Of a stretch of DNA of 10,864 bases, positions 1-7,285 are shown piece after piece. The stretch is from Bacteroidota bacterium (GTDB lineage Bacteria > Bacteroidota > Bacteroidia > Bacteroidales > VadinHA17). Location: positions 1-10,864 of the forward strand of contig JAKAXP010000067.1 of assembly GCA_021816545.1 (NCBI GenBank), written 5' to 3'. The position numbers and the translations under genes were made by a program. Positions within the stretch are counted from its first letter, which is position 1; each line of letters begins with the position of its first letter. The notes under the pieces are model-generated. The model was not told the DNA's origin. It did not search any database and saw nothing but the letters and a program-made list of their open reading frames with translations.

Positions 1-1
1 C

Positions 2-3000
2 ATGGCCGACTATGCCATAGAGTCGCATGTGCATGAGATGAATGTGGCTGCCGCACGCCTGGCTCAGGAGGCTTCGGAGCAGCACCGTGCCGAAACAGGT
101 AAGGACGCCTGGGTTGCCGGCTCGGTGGGCCCCACCAACCGCACCGCCTCAATGTCGCCCGACGTGAATGACCCGGGTGCACGCACAGTCACCTTCAGCG
201 AGCTGGCGGAAGCATACGGCGAACAGGTAAGAGGACTGATCGACGGCGGTGTTGACATCATCCTCGTGGAAACAGTCTTTGACGGCCTCAATGCCAAGGC
301 TGCATTATTTGCCATCAGCGGTGTGCTGGAGGAAAAGGGTCTTGACATTCCGGTAATGGTATCAGGTACAATCACCGATGCCAGCGGCCGCACACTCACC
401 GGCCAGACCCTTGAGGCTTTCCTCATCACAATGTCGCACTACCCGCTGCTCAGCATAGGGCTTAACTGTGCCCTCGGGGCAGAGCAGCTCAGGCCGTTCA
501 TTGAAGAGCTGGCTGCGAAAGCGCCATTCCATGTCTCGGCACATCCCAACGCCGGGCTGCCAAACCAGTTCGCTGAGTATGACCAGTCGCCCGACTACAT
601 GGGCAACATAATCAAGAGCTTCATCCAGAACGGCTGGGTAAACATAATCGGAGGCTGCTGCGGCACCACCCCGGAACACATAAAAGTGATTGCCTCAGTT
701 GCTGCCGGGCATAAACCGCGGACAGTGCCTGAAAGAAAGCACGTAACAGCACTTGCAGGGCTAGAGCCCCTTGTTATCCGTCCTGACAGCAACTTCGTCA
801 ATATAGGTGAGCGGACTAACGTTGCCGGCTCTATAAAATTTGCGCGGCTGATCCGCGAAGGCAATTTCGCCGCTGCGCTGGATGTGGCCCGTGACCAGGT
901 GGAGGGAGGAGCGCAGGTGATTGACATCTGCATGGATGATGCGATGATCGACGGCGCCGCCGCCATGACCCGGTTCATCAATATCCTGATGAGTGAGCCT
1001 GATATTGCGAAGCTGCCCATAATGGTTGACTCATCGAAGTGGGAGGTGCTGGAGGCAGGACTGAAGTGCATCCAGGGCAAACCAGTTGTCAACTCAATCA
1101 GCCTGAAAGAGGGAGAGGAGGATTTCCTGAAGAAGGCACGCCTGGTGAGGCGTTATGGCGCTGCCGCGGTTGTCATGCTCTTCGATGAGCGCGGCCAGGC
1201 AGACACCCTCGAAAGAAGGAGGGAGGTGGCTGACAGGTCGTACCGTCTGCTGACGGAGAATGCTGGCTTCCCGCCTGAGGATATCTTCATTGACCCAAAT
1301 ATCCTTGCCATCGCCACCGGGATTGAGGAACACAACAACTATGCGGTTGACTATATAAAGGCCACAGAATACATCAAGTCAAACCTGCCATATGCCCGGG
1401 TGAGCGGCGGGGTGAGCAACCTCTCGTTTTCCTTCCGCGGCAATGACCCCGTCAGGGAGGCAATGCATGCTGTCTTCCTCTATCATGCAATCAAATCGGG
1501 CATGGATATGGGTATTGTCAATCCCGGCCTGCTGAAGGTTTACACTTCAATTGAGCCCGAGCTCCTTCAGCTGACAGAGGATGTGGTTCTTAACCGCAGG
1601 AAGGATGGCACCGACAGGCTTCTGCAGTTTGCCTCGGCAATGAAGGGGACGAAGCAGGAGGAGGGTACGAAGCACCTCGCATGGCGCGACGGAGATGTTG
1701 TGAGCCGCATTAAGCATGCCCTGGTCAATGGGATAGACGCATACATCGAGGAGGATGTTGAGGAGGCAAGGCCGCTTTATGACAGAGCTCTCAGGGTCAT
1801 CGAGGGTCCGCTGATGGACGGAATGAATGAGGTGGGAGACCTCTTTGGCTCGGGACGAATGTTCCTGCCCCAGGTTGTCAAGAGCGCCAGGGTGATGAAG
1901 AAAGCGGTGGCGAAGCTTACTCCCTATATTGAGGCTGAAATGAAGAGGGGAGAAGCATCATCGGCCGGGAAAGTCCTGCTTGCAACAGTCAAGGGTGATG
2001 TACATGATATAGGAAAGAATATTGTCGGTGTAATTCTCTCGTGCAACAACTACGAGGTGATAGACCTCGGGGTGATGGTGCCGGCAGAAAAGATACTTGA
2101 CACAGCCGTAAAGGAGAAGGTTGACTTCATAGGTGTGTCAGGACTGATCACTCCCTCGCTTGAGGAGATGGTTCACATAGCCTCGCTGATGGAGGAGAGG
2201 GGGATGAGGATACCCCTGCTTATAGGCGGGGCAACCACCTCTGAGATACACACGGCAGTGAGGATAGCTCCTGTCTACTCGTACAACACTGTTTATGTGA
2301 AGGATGCCTCGAGAGCGGTTCCGGTGATGTCGGGACTGGTGGCACAGGACGGCGTCCTGGCCTCCGGCATTAAAGAGAAGTATGAAAAGCTCCGCAAGGA
2401 CCATGAGGCATCGCGCAGGGAGAAAAAGCTGATCCCGCTGGCAGCGGCCCGTGCCAACTGCATGAGAACAGACCGGCCGATGCCTGCACCGCTGATGCCC
2501 GGGGTGATCAACTCTGGTCCTGTAAGCCTTCGGACGCTGGCTGAGTACATTGACTGGACGTTCTTTTTCTTCGCGTGGAAGATCAACGGGAAGTACCCGG
2601 ATATCTTCAATGATCCTGTCAAGGGCGCCGAGGCGAAGAAGCTTTATGACGATGCCCTGGCGATGATTGAACGGATCATCGGGGAGGAACTGATGGTGGC
2701 TGAGGCCCTCTCGGGGATTTTCCCGGCAGAGCGGCACGGTGATGATGTCAGGCTTATTACAGGTACTGCCTCCATGGATGCTGGCAGCACGGGCGAAATT
2801 CCAGGCAGCTCGGGCGGCCAACCCGGAAGCACGGGAGGCAATCCAAGCAGTGTCCCGGGAGCCGGTGAAACCTGGCTTCGCTTCCTGCGTAACCAGGAAG
2901 AGAAGGAGGCCGGGCACCATAACCTCTGCCTTGCAGACTTTGTTGCAGAGAAGGATGACCACGCAGGGCTCTTCGTGGTGTCAGTCAGACCGGCCGATCC

Positions 3001-3451
3001 CTTGCCCACAGATATCGCGGGCGACGATTACCAGACGATAATGCTGAGGATCCTGGCTGACCGTTTCGCCGAGGCGGCAGCCGAATGGCTCCACCATGAG
3101 ATAAGGGTGAAACACTGGGGCTACGCCACAGATGAGAAGCTGACCATGACTGAGATCCTGAAGGTGAAGTACCAGGGGATCAGGCCGGCGCCGGGCTATC
3201 CTGCCTGCCCTGACCACACAGGCAAGCGCGAGATATTTGAACTTCTGAAGGCTACGGAAACCATTGGCGTATCCCTGACAGAAAGTTATGTGATGGTGCC
3301 TGTTTCGTCAGTATGCGGATATATATTTGCATCACCGGGGTCATCATATTTCAACGTTGGCACGATTGGCCGCGACCAGCTTGAGGACTATGCCGCAAGG
3401 TGCGGGATCACCGTTGAGGAGGCTGCAAAATGGCTGGCCCCGAATCTTTAA
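2..3451 (+). CDS. metH: Cobalamin-dependent methionine synthase (5'-truncated by window)
   Basis: Transfers a methyl group from 5-methyl-tetrahydrofolate to homocysteine through cob(I)alamin, giving methionine and tetrahydrofolate in the cytosol. The frame is open at the left edge. The first visible residues match the homocysteine domain about 100 residues into the family, so the true start lies outside and Met1 here is internal. Numbering from the visible ATG: the homocysteine domain carries the zinc ligands C156 (GLNCALG) and C219-C220 (GGCCGTTPEH). The pterin domain starts near F265 (FVNIGERTNVAGS). A helical cap follows at about 560-650. The B12 domain has the cobalt-ligand motif DVHDIG at 666-671 (His668). 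The SAM-binding reactivation domain fills about 815-1149, with RPAPGYPACP from R1061 and the usual WLAPNL end. All four modules look intact. An unusual Gly/Ser/Pro insert lies at about 927-955. metF follows 6 bp after the stop. Confidence 0.97.
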   Translation: MADYAIESHVHEMNVAAARLAQEASEQHRAETGKDAWVAGSVGPTNRTASMSPDVNDPGARTVTFSELAEAYGEQVRGLIDGGVDIILVETVFDGLNAKAALFAISGVLEEKGLDIPVMVSGTITDASGRTLTGQTLEAFLITMSHYPLLSIGLNCALGAEQLRPFIEELAAKAPFHVSAHPNAGLPNQFAEYDQSPDYMGNIIKSFIQNGWVNIIGGCCGTTPEHIKVIASVAAGHKPRTVPERKHVTALAGLEPLVIRPDSNFVNIGERTNVAGSIKFARLIREGNFAAALDVARDQVEGGAQVIDICMDDAMIDGAAAMTRFINILMSEPDIAKLPIMVDSSKWEVLEAGLKCIQGKPVVNSISLKEGEEDFLKKARLVRRYGAAAVVMLFDERGQADTLERRREVADRSYRLLTENAGFPPEDIFIDPNILAIATGIEEHNNYAVDYIKATEYIKSNLPYARVSGGVSNLSFSFRGNDPVREAMHAVFLYHAIKSGMDMGIVNPGLLKVYTSIEPELLQLTEDVVLNRRKDGTDRLLQFASAMKGTKQEEGTKHLAWRDGDVVSRIKHALVNGIDAYIEEDVEEARPLYDRALRVIEGPLMDGMNEVGDLFGSGRMFLPQVVKSARVMKKAVAKLTPYIEAEMKRGEASSAGKVLLATVKGDVHDIGKNIVGVILSCNNYEVIDLGVMVPAEKILDTAVKEKVDFIGVSGLITPSLEEMVHIASLMEERGMRIPLLIGGATTSEIHTAVRIAPVYSYNTVYVKDASRAVPVMSGLVAQDGVLASGIKEKYEKLRKDHEASRREKKLIPLAAARANCMRTDRPMPAPLMPGVINSGPVSLRTLAEYIDWTFFFFAWKINGKYPDIFNDPVKGAEAKKLYDDALAMIERIIGEELMVAEALSGIFPAERHGDDVRLITGTASMDAGSTGEIPGSSGGQPGSTGGNPSSVPGAGETWLRFLRNQEEKEAGHHNLCLADFVAEKDDHAGLFVVSVRPADPLPTDIAGDDYQTIMLRILADRFAEAAAEWLHHEIRVKHWGYATDEKLTMTEILKVKYQGIRPAPGYPACPDHTGKREIFELLKATETIGVSLTESYVMVPVSSVCGYIFASPGSSYFNVGTIGRDQLEDYAARCGITVEEAAKWLAPNL
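2780..2863 (+). repeat. 21-nt tandem repeat coding a heptapeptide repeat inside metH
   Basis: Three consecutive 21-nt units at 2780-2800, 2801-2821 and 2822-2842 encode AGSTGEI, PGSSGGQ and PGSTGGN. A fourth, more degenerate unit (PSSVPGA) runs to 2863. The second and third units agree at about 15 of 21 bases. The repeat stays in frame and sits in the loop between the first helical part of the MetH reactivation domain (ending near AERHGDDVRL) and the conserved block starting near WLRFLRNQEE. In E. coli MetH this loop is short. It is probably a flexible, tolerated minisatellite expansion. Confidence 0.7.
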
Positions 3452-3457
3452 ATTTGC

Positions 3458-4423
3458 ATGATGGAGAAAACGACAGTAATTGACCTTATAAGGAACTCGA
3501 AAAGGCCGCTCTTCACATTTGAGCTGCTGCCGCCTCTCAAGGGGCACAGCATCGAGCGTATTTACAAGACGATAGAAACGCTGCTCGAGTATGAGCCTGC
3601 CTATATAAACTTCACCTCGCACCGCAATGAGGAGGTGCTGACGGAGAGGCCTGACGGGCTGCTGGAGCGAAGGATCACGCGCAAGCGGCCCGGCACCATT
3701 GCCCTTGCTGCTGCAGTGAAGTACAAGTACAATGTAAACGTCGTGCCTCACATCCTCTGCGGCGGGTTCACAAAGGAGGAGACGGAGAATGCCTTGATAG
3801 AGATGAACTTCCTGGGTATCAATGATGTGCTTGCCCTTCGCGGTGATCCGCCGCGCGGGAGCCGCGTATTCATTCCCAACCAGGGAGGTCACCGCAACAC
3901 CAACGAGCTGGTGCAGCAGATAGCCGACATGAACCGGGGGCACTACCTTGACCCGGAGCTGAAGAACAGCGCTGCAACGTCATTCTGCATTGGTGTGGCA
4001 GGATACCCTGAGAAGCATTTCGAGGCTCCGAACATGACCAGTGACATGGTCAATCTCAAGCGCAAGGTTGATGCTGGGGCATGCTACGTAGTCACCCAGA
4101 TGTTTTTCGACAATGCAAAGTTTTATGCGTTCCGCGATGCACTTCGCGCCATGGGCGTCACGGTACCGCTGATTCCGGGTATCAAGCCGGTCTCGGCGAT
4201 GAGCGATGTAAACCTTCTGCCGCAGACATTTCACATTGACATGCCGGAGGAGCTGGTTCATGAGCTCTCCAAATGCCGCAACGATGATGAGGCCAGGGAG
4301 GTGGGAATAGAGTGGGCCGCCGTGCAGAGCCGTGACCTTCTTAAAAACGAAGTGCCGGGGATACATTACTATACCCTCGGCAGATCGGATAACATTGCAC
4401 GGATTGTCAAAGCCTCATTCTAA
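3458..4423 (+). CDS. metF: 5,10-methylenetetrahydrofolate reductase
   Basis: FAD-dependent reduction of 5,10-methylene-tetrahydrofolate to 5-methyl-tetrahydrofolate, the methyl donor used by MetH. At 321 residues it is a little longer than E. coli MetF (about 296). The barrel opens with FTFELLPP, whose E22 corresponds to the catalytic Glu of the family (Glu28 in E. coli). ALRGDPP carries D130, equivalent to the FAD/folate-contacting Asp120. FCIGVAGYPEKHFEAPN, the QMFFDN strand and PLIPGIKPVS are the usual later landmarks. A stretch after the GDPP motif (GSRVFIPNQGGH and following) is longer than in enterobacteria, which I recognise as normal for Bacteroidota. Two ATGs are adjacent (3458 and 3461) and either could initiate; no Shine-Dalgarno is seen. 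The 6-bp gap after metH means co-transcription, so folate methyl donor and acceptor enzyme are made together. Confidence 0.97.
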   Translation: MMEKTTVIDLIRNSKRPLFTFELLPPLKGHSIERIYKTIETLLEYEPAYINFTSHRNEEVLTERPDGLLERRITRKRPGTIALAAAVKYKYNVNVVPHILCGGFTKEETENALIEMNFLGINDVLALRGDPPRGSRVFIPNQGGHRNTNELVQQIADMNRGHYLDPELKNSAATSFCIGVAGYPEKHFEAPNMTSDMVNLKRKVDAGACYVVTQMFFDNAKFYAFRDALRAMGVTVPLIPGIKPVSAMSDVNLLPQTFHIDMPEELVHELSKCRNDDEAREVGIEWAAVQSRDLLKNEVPGIHYYTLGRSDNIARIVKASF

Positions 4424-4436
4424 AGCCCGGAATTAA

Positions 4437-4458
4437 GGCCGGGACTTGTCTCCCGGCC
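4437..4458. terminator. GC-rich hairpin between convergent metF and metK (possible bidirectional terminator)
   Basis: A perfect 8-bp inverted repeat (GGCCGGGA at 4437-4444, TCCCGGCC at 4451-4458) with a 6-nt loop lies 14 bp after the metF stop and about 50 bp beyond the metK stop. Both genes read into it. No strong T-run follows on either strand (only a short TT then AATT on the minus side), so canonical intrinsic termination is uncertain. A second near-perfect dyad, CGTCAG/CTGACG, lies at 4465-4477. Confidence 0.45.
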
Positions 4459-4509
4459 GCGGTCCGTCAGCCTGACGACGCCCCCGGTAAGGGTGGCGGG
4501 GTCATTTAT

Positions 4510-5769
4510 TCAGAGCCCGAATGCCTTTTTAATGGCATTCACCTTGTTGAGTTCCTCCCATTTGAAGAGCTGGACTGATACCTGCTTGTCAGGCTTGCCG
4601 TTGAATGACTTAAAGGTCTTCTCAACGGTACGGGGCTCGCGGCCCATGTGGCCGTATGCTGCCGTTTCACTGTAGATGGGCTTGCGGAGGCCGTATTCCT
4701 TCTCGATCATCGCAGGGCGCAGGTCGAACATCTTGCCGATGATCTTTGCGATCTCGCCGTCACTCTCATTCACTTTAGAGGTACCGAAGGTGTTCACAAA
4801 TATACCCACAGGTTCGGCCACGCCGATGGCGTAGGAAACCTGTACAAGCATTTCGCGGGCAACGCCTGCGGCAACCATGTTCTTTGCTATGTGGCGTGCA
4901 GCGTATGCCGCAGAACGGTCAACCTTCGAGGGGTCCTTTCCGGAGAAGGCACCGCCGCCATGGGCACCGCGACCGCCGTAGGTGTCAACGATGATTTTGC
5001 GTCCCGTCAGACCGCTGTCGCCGTGAGGACCGCCGATAACAAACTTACCGGTAGGGTTGACATGATATTTGATCTTCCCGTCAAAGAGCTTCTGGACATC
5101 GGCTCCGAATTTTCCCTTAACCCTCGGCACCAGGATGTTGATCACATCCATTTTGATTGTCTCGAGCATCTTCTTCTCATCCCTGTCGAAATCGTCATGC
5201 TGGGTGGAAACCACTATTGTGTGCACTCTCTTTGGCGTGCCGTTGTCATTGTATTCTATAGTTACCTGCGACTTGGAGTCGGGCCTGAGGTATTTCATCT
5301 GTTTGCCTTCACGGCGGATCTCGGCAAGCTGGTAAACAAGCTCATGCGCGATGTCAAGTGAGAGGGGGAGATAGTTCCCGGTCTCGTCAACGGCATAGCC
5401 GAACATCATTCCCTGGTCACCGGCACCCTGATCTTCCTTCTTCTTGCGGACGACACCCTGGTTGATGTCAGGCGACTGTTCATGTATTGCCGAGAAGATA
5501 CCGCATGAGTTCCCGTCGAACATGTATTCAGCCTTTGTATAGCCTATTTTGTTGATGACTTCGCGGATTATTGACTGTACGTCTACATAGGTTTTTGTTT
5601 TGACCTCTCCTGCAACGACGACCTGTCCTGTTGTGACTAGTGTCTCGCATGCGACCTTTGATTCGGGGTCCCATGCAAGGAAGTTGTCAAGGAGTGCGTC
5701 TGAGATCTGGTCGGCCACCTTGTCAGGGTGTCCTTCAGAAACGGATTCAGAAGTAAATAAATAGCTCAT
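4510..5769 (-). CDS. metK: S-adenosylmethionine synthetase
   Basis: Makes S-adenosylmethionine from methionine and ATP, releasing phosphate and pyrophosphate; cytosolic, normally a tetramer. The start is firm because MSYLFTSESVSEGHPDK is the family N-terminus, with the active-site His14. The signature GAGDQG lies at 115-120 and the glycine-rich GGGAFSGKD at 271-279; HVNPTGKFVIGGPHGDSG and DRSAAYAARH are also intact. At 419 residues it is longer than the E. coli enzyme (384), which is normal for Bacteroidota. It converges on metH-metF, whose product methionine is its substrate, but it is a separate transcription unit with its own promoter (5897-5926). The roughly 120-nt leader carries a SAM-II-like riboswitch candidate, so feedback by its own product is likely. 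No Shine-Dalgarno is seen. A 237-residue open frame on the opposite strand is a shadow. Confidence 0.98.
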   Translation of the reverse strand: MSYLFTSESVSEGHPDKVADQISDALLDNFLAWDPESKVACETLVTTGQVVVAGEVKTKTYVDVQSIIREVINKIGYTKAEYMFDGNSCGIFSAIHEQSPDINQGVVRKKKEDQGAGDQGMMFGYAVDETGNYLPLSLDIAHELVYQLAEIRREGKQMKYLRPDSKSQVTIEYNDNGTPKRVHTIVVSTQHDDFDRDEKKMLETIKMDVINILVPRVKGKFGADVQKLFDGKIKYHVNPTGKFVIGGPHGDSGLTGRKIIVDTYGGRGAHGGGAFSGKDPSKVDRSAAYAARHIAKNMVAAGVAREMLVQVSYAIGVAEPVGIFVNTFGTSKVNESDGEIAKIIGKMFDLRPAMIEKEYGLRKPIYSETAAYGHMGREPRTVEKTFKSFNGKPDKQVSVQLFKWEELNKVNAIKKAFGL

Positions 5770-5788
5770 CTGTTAATTTTTTACGTTT

Positions 5789-5811
5789 AACAATGGCAGG
5801 GACGGATTGTT
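5789..5811 (-). promoter_or_regulatory. Inverted repeat in metK leader near the start codon
   Basis: On the minus strand AACAAT (5811-5806) and ATTGTT (5794-5789) form a perfect 6-bp stem with an 11-nt loop, ending about 20 nt before the metK ATG. It is AT-rich and weak. It could shape access to the start codon or be the output part of the upstream aptamer candidate, or it may be chance. Confidence 0.3.
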
Positions 5812-5830
5812 GAAAAGCAGCGGTTGGATA

Positions 5831-5881
5831 CCGTTTTAGCATTTTTTTCCGTGGTTGCAATCAGCGCAAATCTGTCCACCT
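5831..5881 (-). ncRNA. SAM-II-like riboswitch aptamer candidate in the metK leader
   Basis: Read on the minus strand, the leader shows the SAM-II (SAM-alpha) blocks in order. A P1 5' strand GTGG (5879-5876) is followed by GATTTG (within 5873-5867), then ATTGCAA (5861-5855). The P1 3' strand CCAC (5854-5851) comes next, then an A-rich stretch, then TGCTAAAACGG (5841-5831). The P1 pairing GTGG/CCAC is perfect. The GATTT, TTGCA and CTAAA elements match the core I remember from SAM-II RNAs of Agrobacterium and marine metagenomes. A pseudoknot is possible between CTG (5864-5862) and CGG (5833-5831), plus TT/AA pairs. The predicted transcription start puts the aptamer about 10 nt from the RNA 5' end. 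Location before metK fits the function. The match is from memory, not a covariance-model search, and the pseudoknot is weak. Confidence 0.6.
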
Positions 5882-5896
5882 GTCGAATAACGGGGG

Positions 5897-5926
5897 CAAA
5901 GGTAATAAATATTGGATAAAAGCAAA
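5897..5926 (-). promoter_or_regulatory. Bacteroidota-type promoter of metK
   Basis: On the minus strand a -33 element TTTG (5926-5923) is followed after 18 nt by a perfect -7 element TACCTTTG (5904-5897), matching the Bacteroidota primary sigma consensus TTTG / TAnnTTTG. The start of transcription should be near 5890, giving a leader of about 120 nt that begins just before the SAM-II-like aptamer. Confidence 0.65.
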
Positions 5927-5931
5927 CAGCC

Positions 5932-5980
5932 AGTCTTAAAGTCGGCAGTTGGCAGTACCAGTCAGCAGTTGTTAGTTTGG
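5932..5980. repeat. Degenerate AGT-led heptamer array
   Basis: Consecutive units AGTCTTAA, AGTCGGC (5940-5946), AGTTGGC (5947-5953), AGTACC, AGTCAGC (5960-5966), AGTTGTT and AGTTTGG repeat with a period of about 7 bp. Intergenic runs of AGTCGGC/AGTTGGC units are something I recognise from other Bacteroidota genomes. The array lies just upstream of the metK promoter and is not obviously coding; a short minus-strand frame over it is a by-product of the repeats. The same unit recurs at 7355-7378. Confidence 0.7.
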
Positions 5981-6037
5981 GGCTCCGATAAAGTAGGAGA
6001 ACCAATCTCGCGTCCACCGGCTGGTGGATCGGGACGG
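5967..6037. repeat. Dispersed ~71-bp intergenic repeat, copy A
   Basis: This segment aligns without gaps to 7286-7356 in the same orientation, with about 46 of 71 identical bases by hand count. The best-kept blocks are CTCCGA (5983-5988) and GCTGG with flanking CACC and GGA (6015-6028). The latter can fold as TCCACC/GGTGGA with a 4-nt loop. It overlaps the end of the heptamer array, so array and conserved segment appear to form one composite element. It lies upstream of the ATPase gene. Confidence 0.55.
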
Positions 6038-6121
6038 CATTTTGCAGTAGATATGATTCAGAAATTATTCAACAATTTGTATTAAACAAAAAGTATTATA
6101 CATAATGTTTAAAAATATTCT

Positions 6122-6129
6122 TATATTTG
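6122..6129 (+). promoter_or_regulatory. -7 promoter element of the ATPase gene
   Basis: A perfect TAnnTTTG (TATATTTG) lies 19 bp before the ATG at 6149, in a strongly AT-rich stretch (about 6040-6148). No TTTG is found at the expected -33 distance, so the call rests on the -7 element and position. The implied 5' leader is short, roughly 12-14 nt. Confidence 0.45.
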
Positions 6130-6148
6130 GTTAAGAAAATGATACAAT

Positions 6149-7279
6149 ATGAATGGGAAGAATCCTTTTCCAGTAGTCGGATATCATGGAGCAGAGCTAT
6201 TTTGCGACAGAGTGAAAGAAACCGGAATACTTTCCCGAAATCTAATGGGAGGACAAAATACCACCCTTATTTCGTTACGTAGAATGGGTAAAACAGCTCT
6301 TATACATCATGTATTTCAGCAAATATTAAAGGAAAAACTGGCGTATTGTCTTTATGTTGATTTATATCCGACAGCGAGCATAAGGGACCTTACACGGCAG
6401 CTGGCAACTGCAACAATGAATGTTTTACCGCAAAGGAAGCGGATTGGGAAAAAGTTCATTTCATTTCTGAAGAGCCTTCGTCCTGTGATAAAATATGATC
6501 CATTGACAGGGTCTCCGGAGGTGAGATTTGAGTATGCCACAGACACTGATTATGAGGTTACTCTTTCCGCTCTTCTGAATTTCCTGAATGAGCAGGAGAC
6601 AGATGTCTGCCTGGCTTTTGATGAGTTTCAGGTAGTTACTTCATATGCAGAGGGCAACGCTGAAGCGATACTCAGGACGATGATTCAGCCACTGAACAAT
6701 ATCCATTTCATATTCAGCGGAAGTAACAGGCATATGATGAATGAGATATTCCATGACTCCAAAAGGCCTTTCTTTGCCAGCACCAGGATAGTAAGCCTGC
6801 CGGCAATACCATCGGAAGAGTACGGTCGCTTCATAGAAGACAGGTTCAATGAAAGAAAGAGGACTATTACCAGTGATGCAATAGGTTTTATCATTGACTG
6901 GACCCGGAGACATACATATTATACACAATCTGTTTGCAATACAATCTACGGTTCTGGCGGTAAAAACATTGACCTTCAGTCAGTGAAAGTGATATGCGGG
7001 GAGATTCTGGAAGAGCAGGAAAAGACCTTCCTGCAATACCGGCATCTCCTTACATCAAACCAATGGCAAATCCTTATGGCTGTGGCGAAGGAGGGCAGGG
7101 TATACAAGCCTAACGCGGCAGAGTTTTTAGAGAAATATTCGCTTGGCACTCCGGCCGGAGTGACGAGGGCACTCGACTCCCTCATGACAAAGGAGATGAT
7201 ATACGAAGAAAGTGACATAAACGGCAGGTATTATTCCGTCTATGATCTTTTCCTTTCCAGGTGGCTGGAACGGCAATAA
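6149..7279 (+). CDS. COG1672-like AAA/STAND-type ATPase with C-terminal winged helix
   Basis: A 376-residue P-loop ATPase of the type often annotated simply as 'ATP-binding protein' and expanded in many Bacteroidota. The N-terminus NPFPVVGYHGAELFCDR is the family's usual opening and fixes the start. A Walker A variant, SLRRMGKT, has K48-T49; Walker B is VCLAFDEF with D158-E159; HFIFSGSNRHMM is the sensor-like strand. HTYYTQSVCNTIY and a C-terminal winged-helix-like part (about 290-376: NQWQILMAVAKEG, RALDSLMTKEMIYE, YSVYDLFLSRWLER) complete the fold. No transmembrane segment is evident. The biological role of these proteins is not established; regulatory or defence roles have been inferred for relatives. 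It is a single-gene unit, more AT-rich than the methionine genes, and flanked by two diverged direct repeats (5967-6037, 7286-7356), which suggests an accessory insertion. Confidence 0.85.
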   Translation: MNGKNPFPVVGYHGAELFCDRVKETGILSRNLMGGQNTTLISLRRMGKTALIHHVFQQILKEKLAYCLYVDLYPTASIRDLTRQLATATMNVLPQRKRIGKKFISFLKSLRPVIKYDPLTGSPEVRFEYATDTDYEVTLSALLNFLNEQETDVCLAFDEFQVVTSYAEGNAEAILRTMIQPLNNIHFIFSGSNRHMMNEIFHDSKRPFFASTRIVSLPAIPSEEYGRFIEDRFNERKRTITSDAIGFIIDWTRRHTYYTQSVCNTIYGSGGKNIDLQSVKVICGEILEEQEKTFLQYRHLLTSNQWQILMAVAKEGRVYKPNAAEFLEKYSLGTPAGVTRALDSLMTKEMIYEESDINGRYYSVYDLFLSRWLERQ

Positions 7280-7285
7280 ATTAAA

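Noticed and set aside
2138..2962. 274-codon open frame on the minus strand
   Set aside because: Lies wholly antisense to the conserved MetH B12 and reactivation domains; its translation shows no recognisable domain and mirrors the codon usage of a GC-rich gene.
3344..3943. 199-codon open frame on the minus strand
   Set aside because: Antisense to the end of metH and the first half of metF, both of which have clear family motifs.
4648..5361. 237-codon open frame on the plus strand
   Set aside because: Antisense to metK, which is intact with all signature motifs.
5787..6017. 76-codon minus-strand frame between metK and the ATPase gene
   Set aside because: It runs through the metK promoter, the leader and the heptamer repeats; the peptide is a by-product of the repeat (PKLTTADWYCQLPT type) with no start signal.
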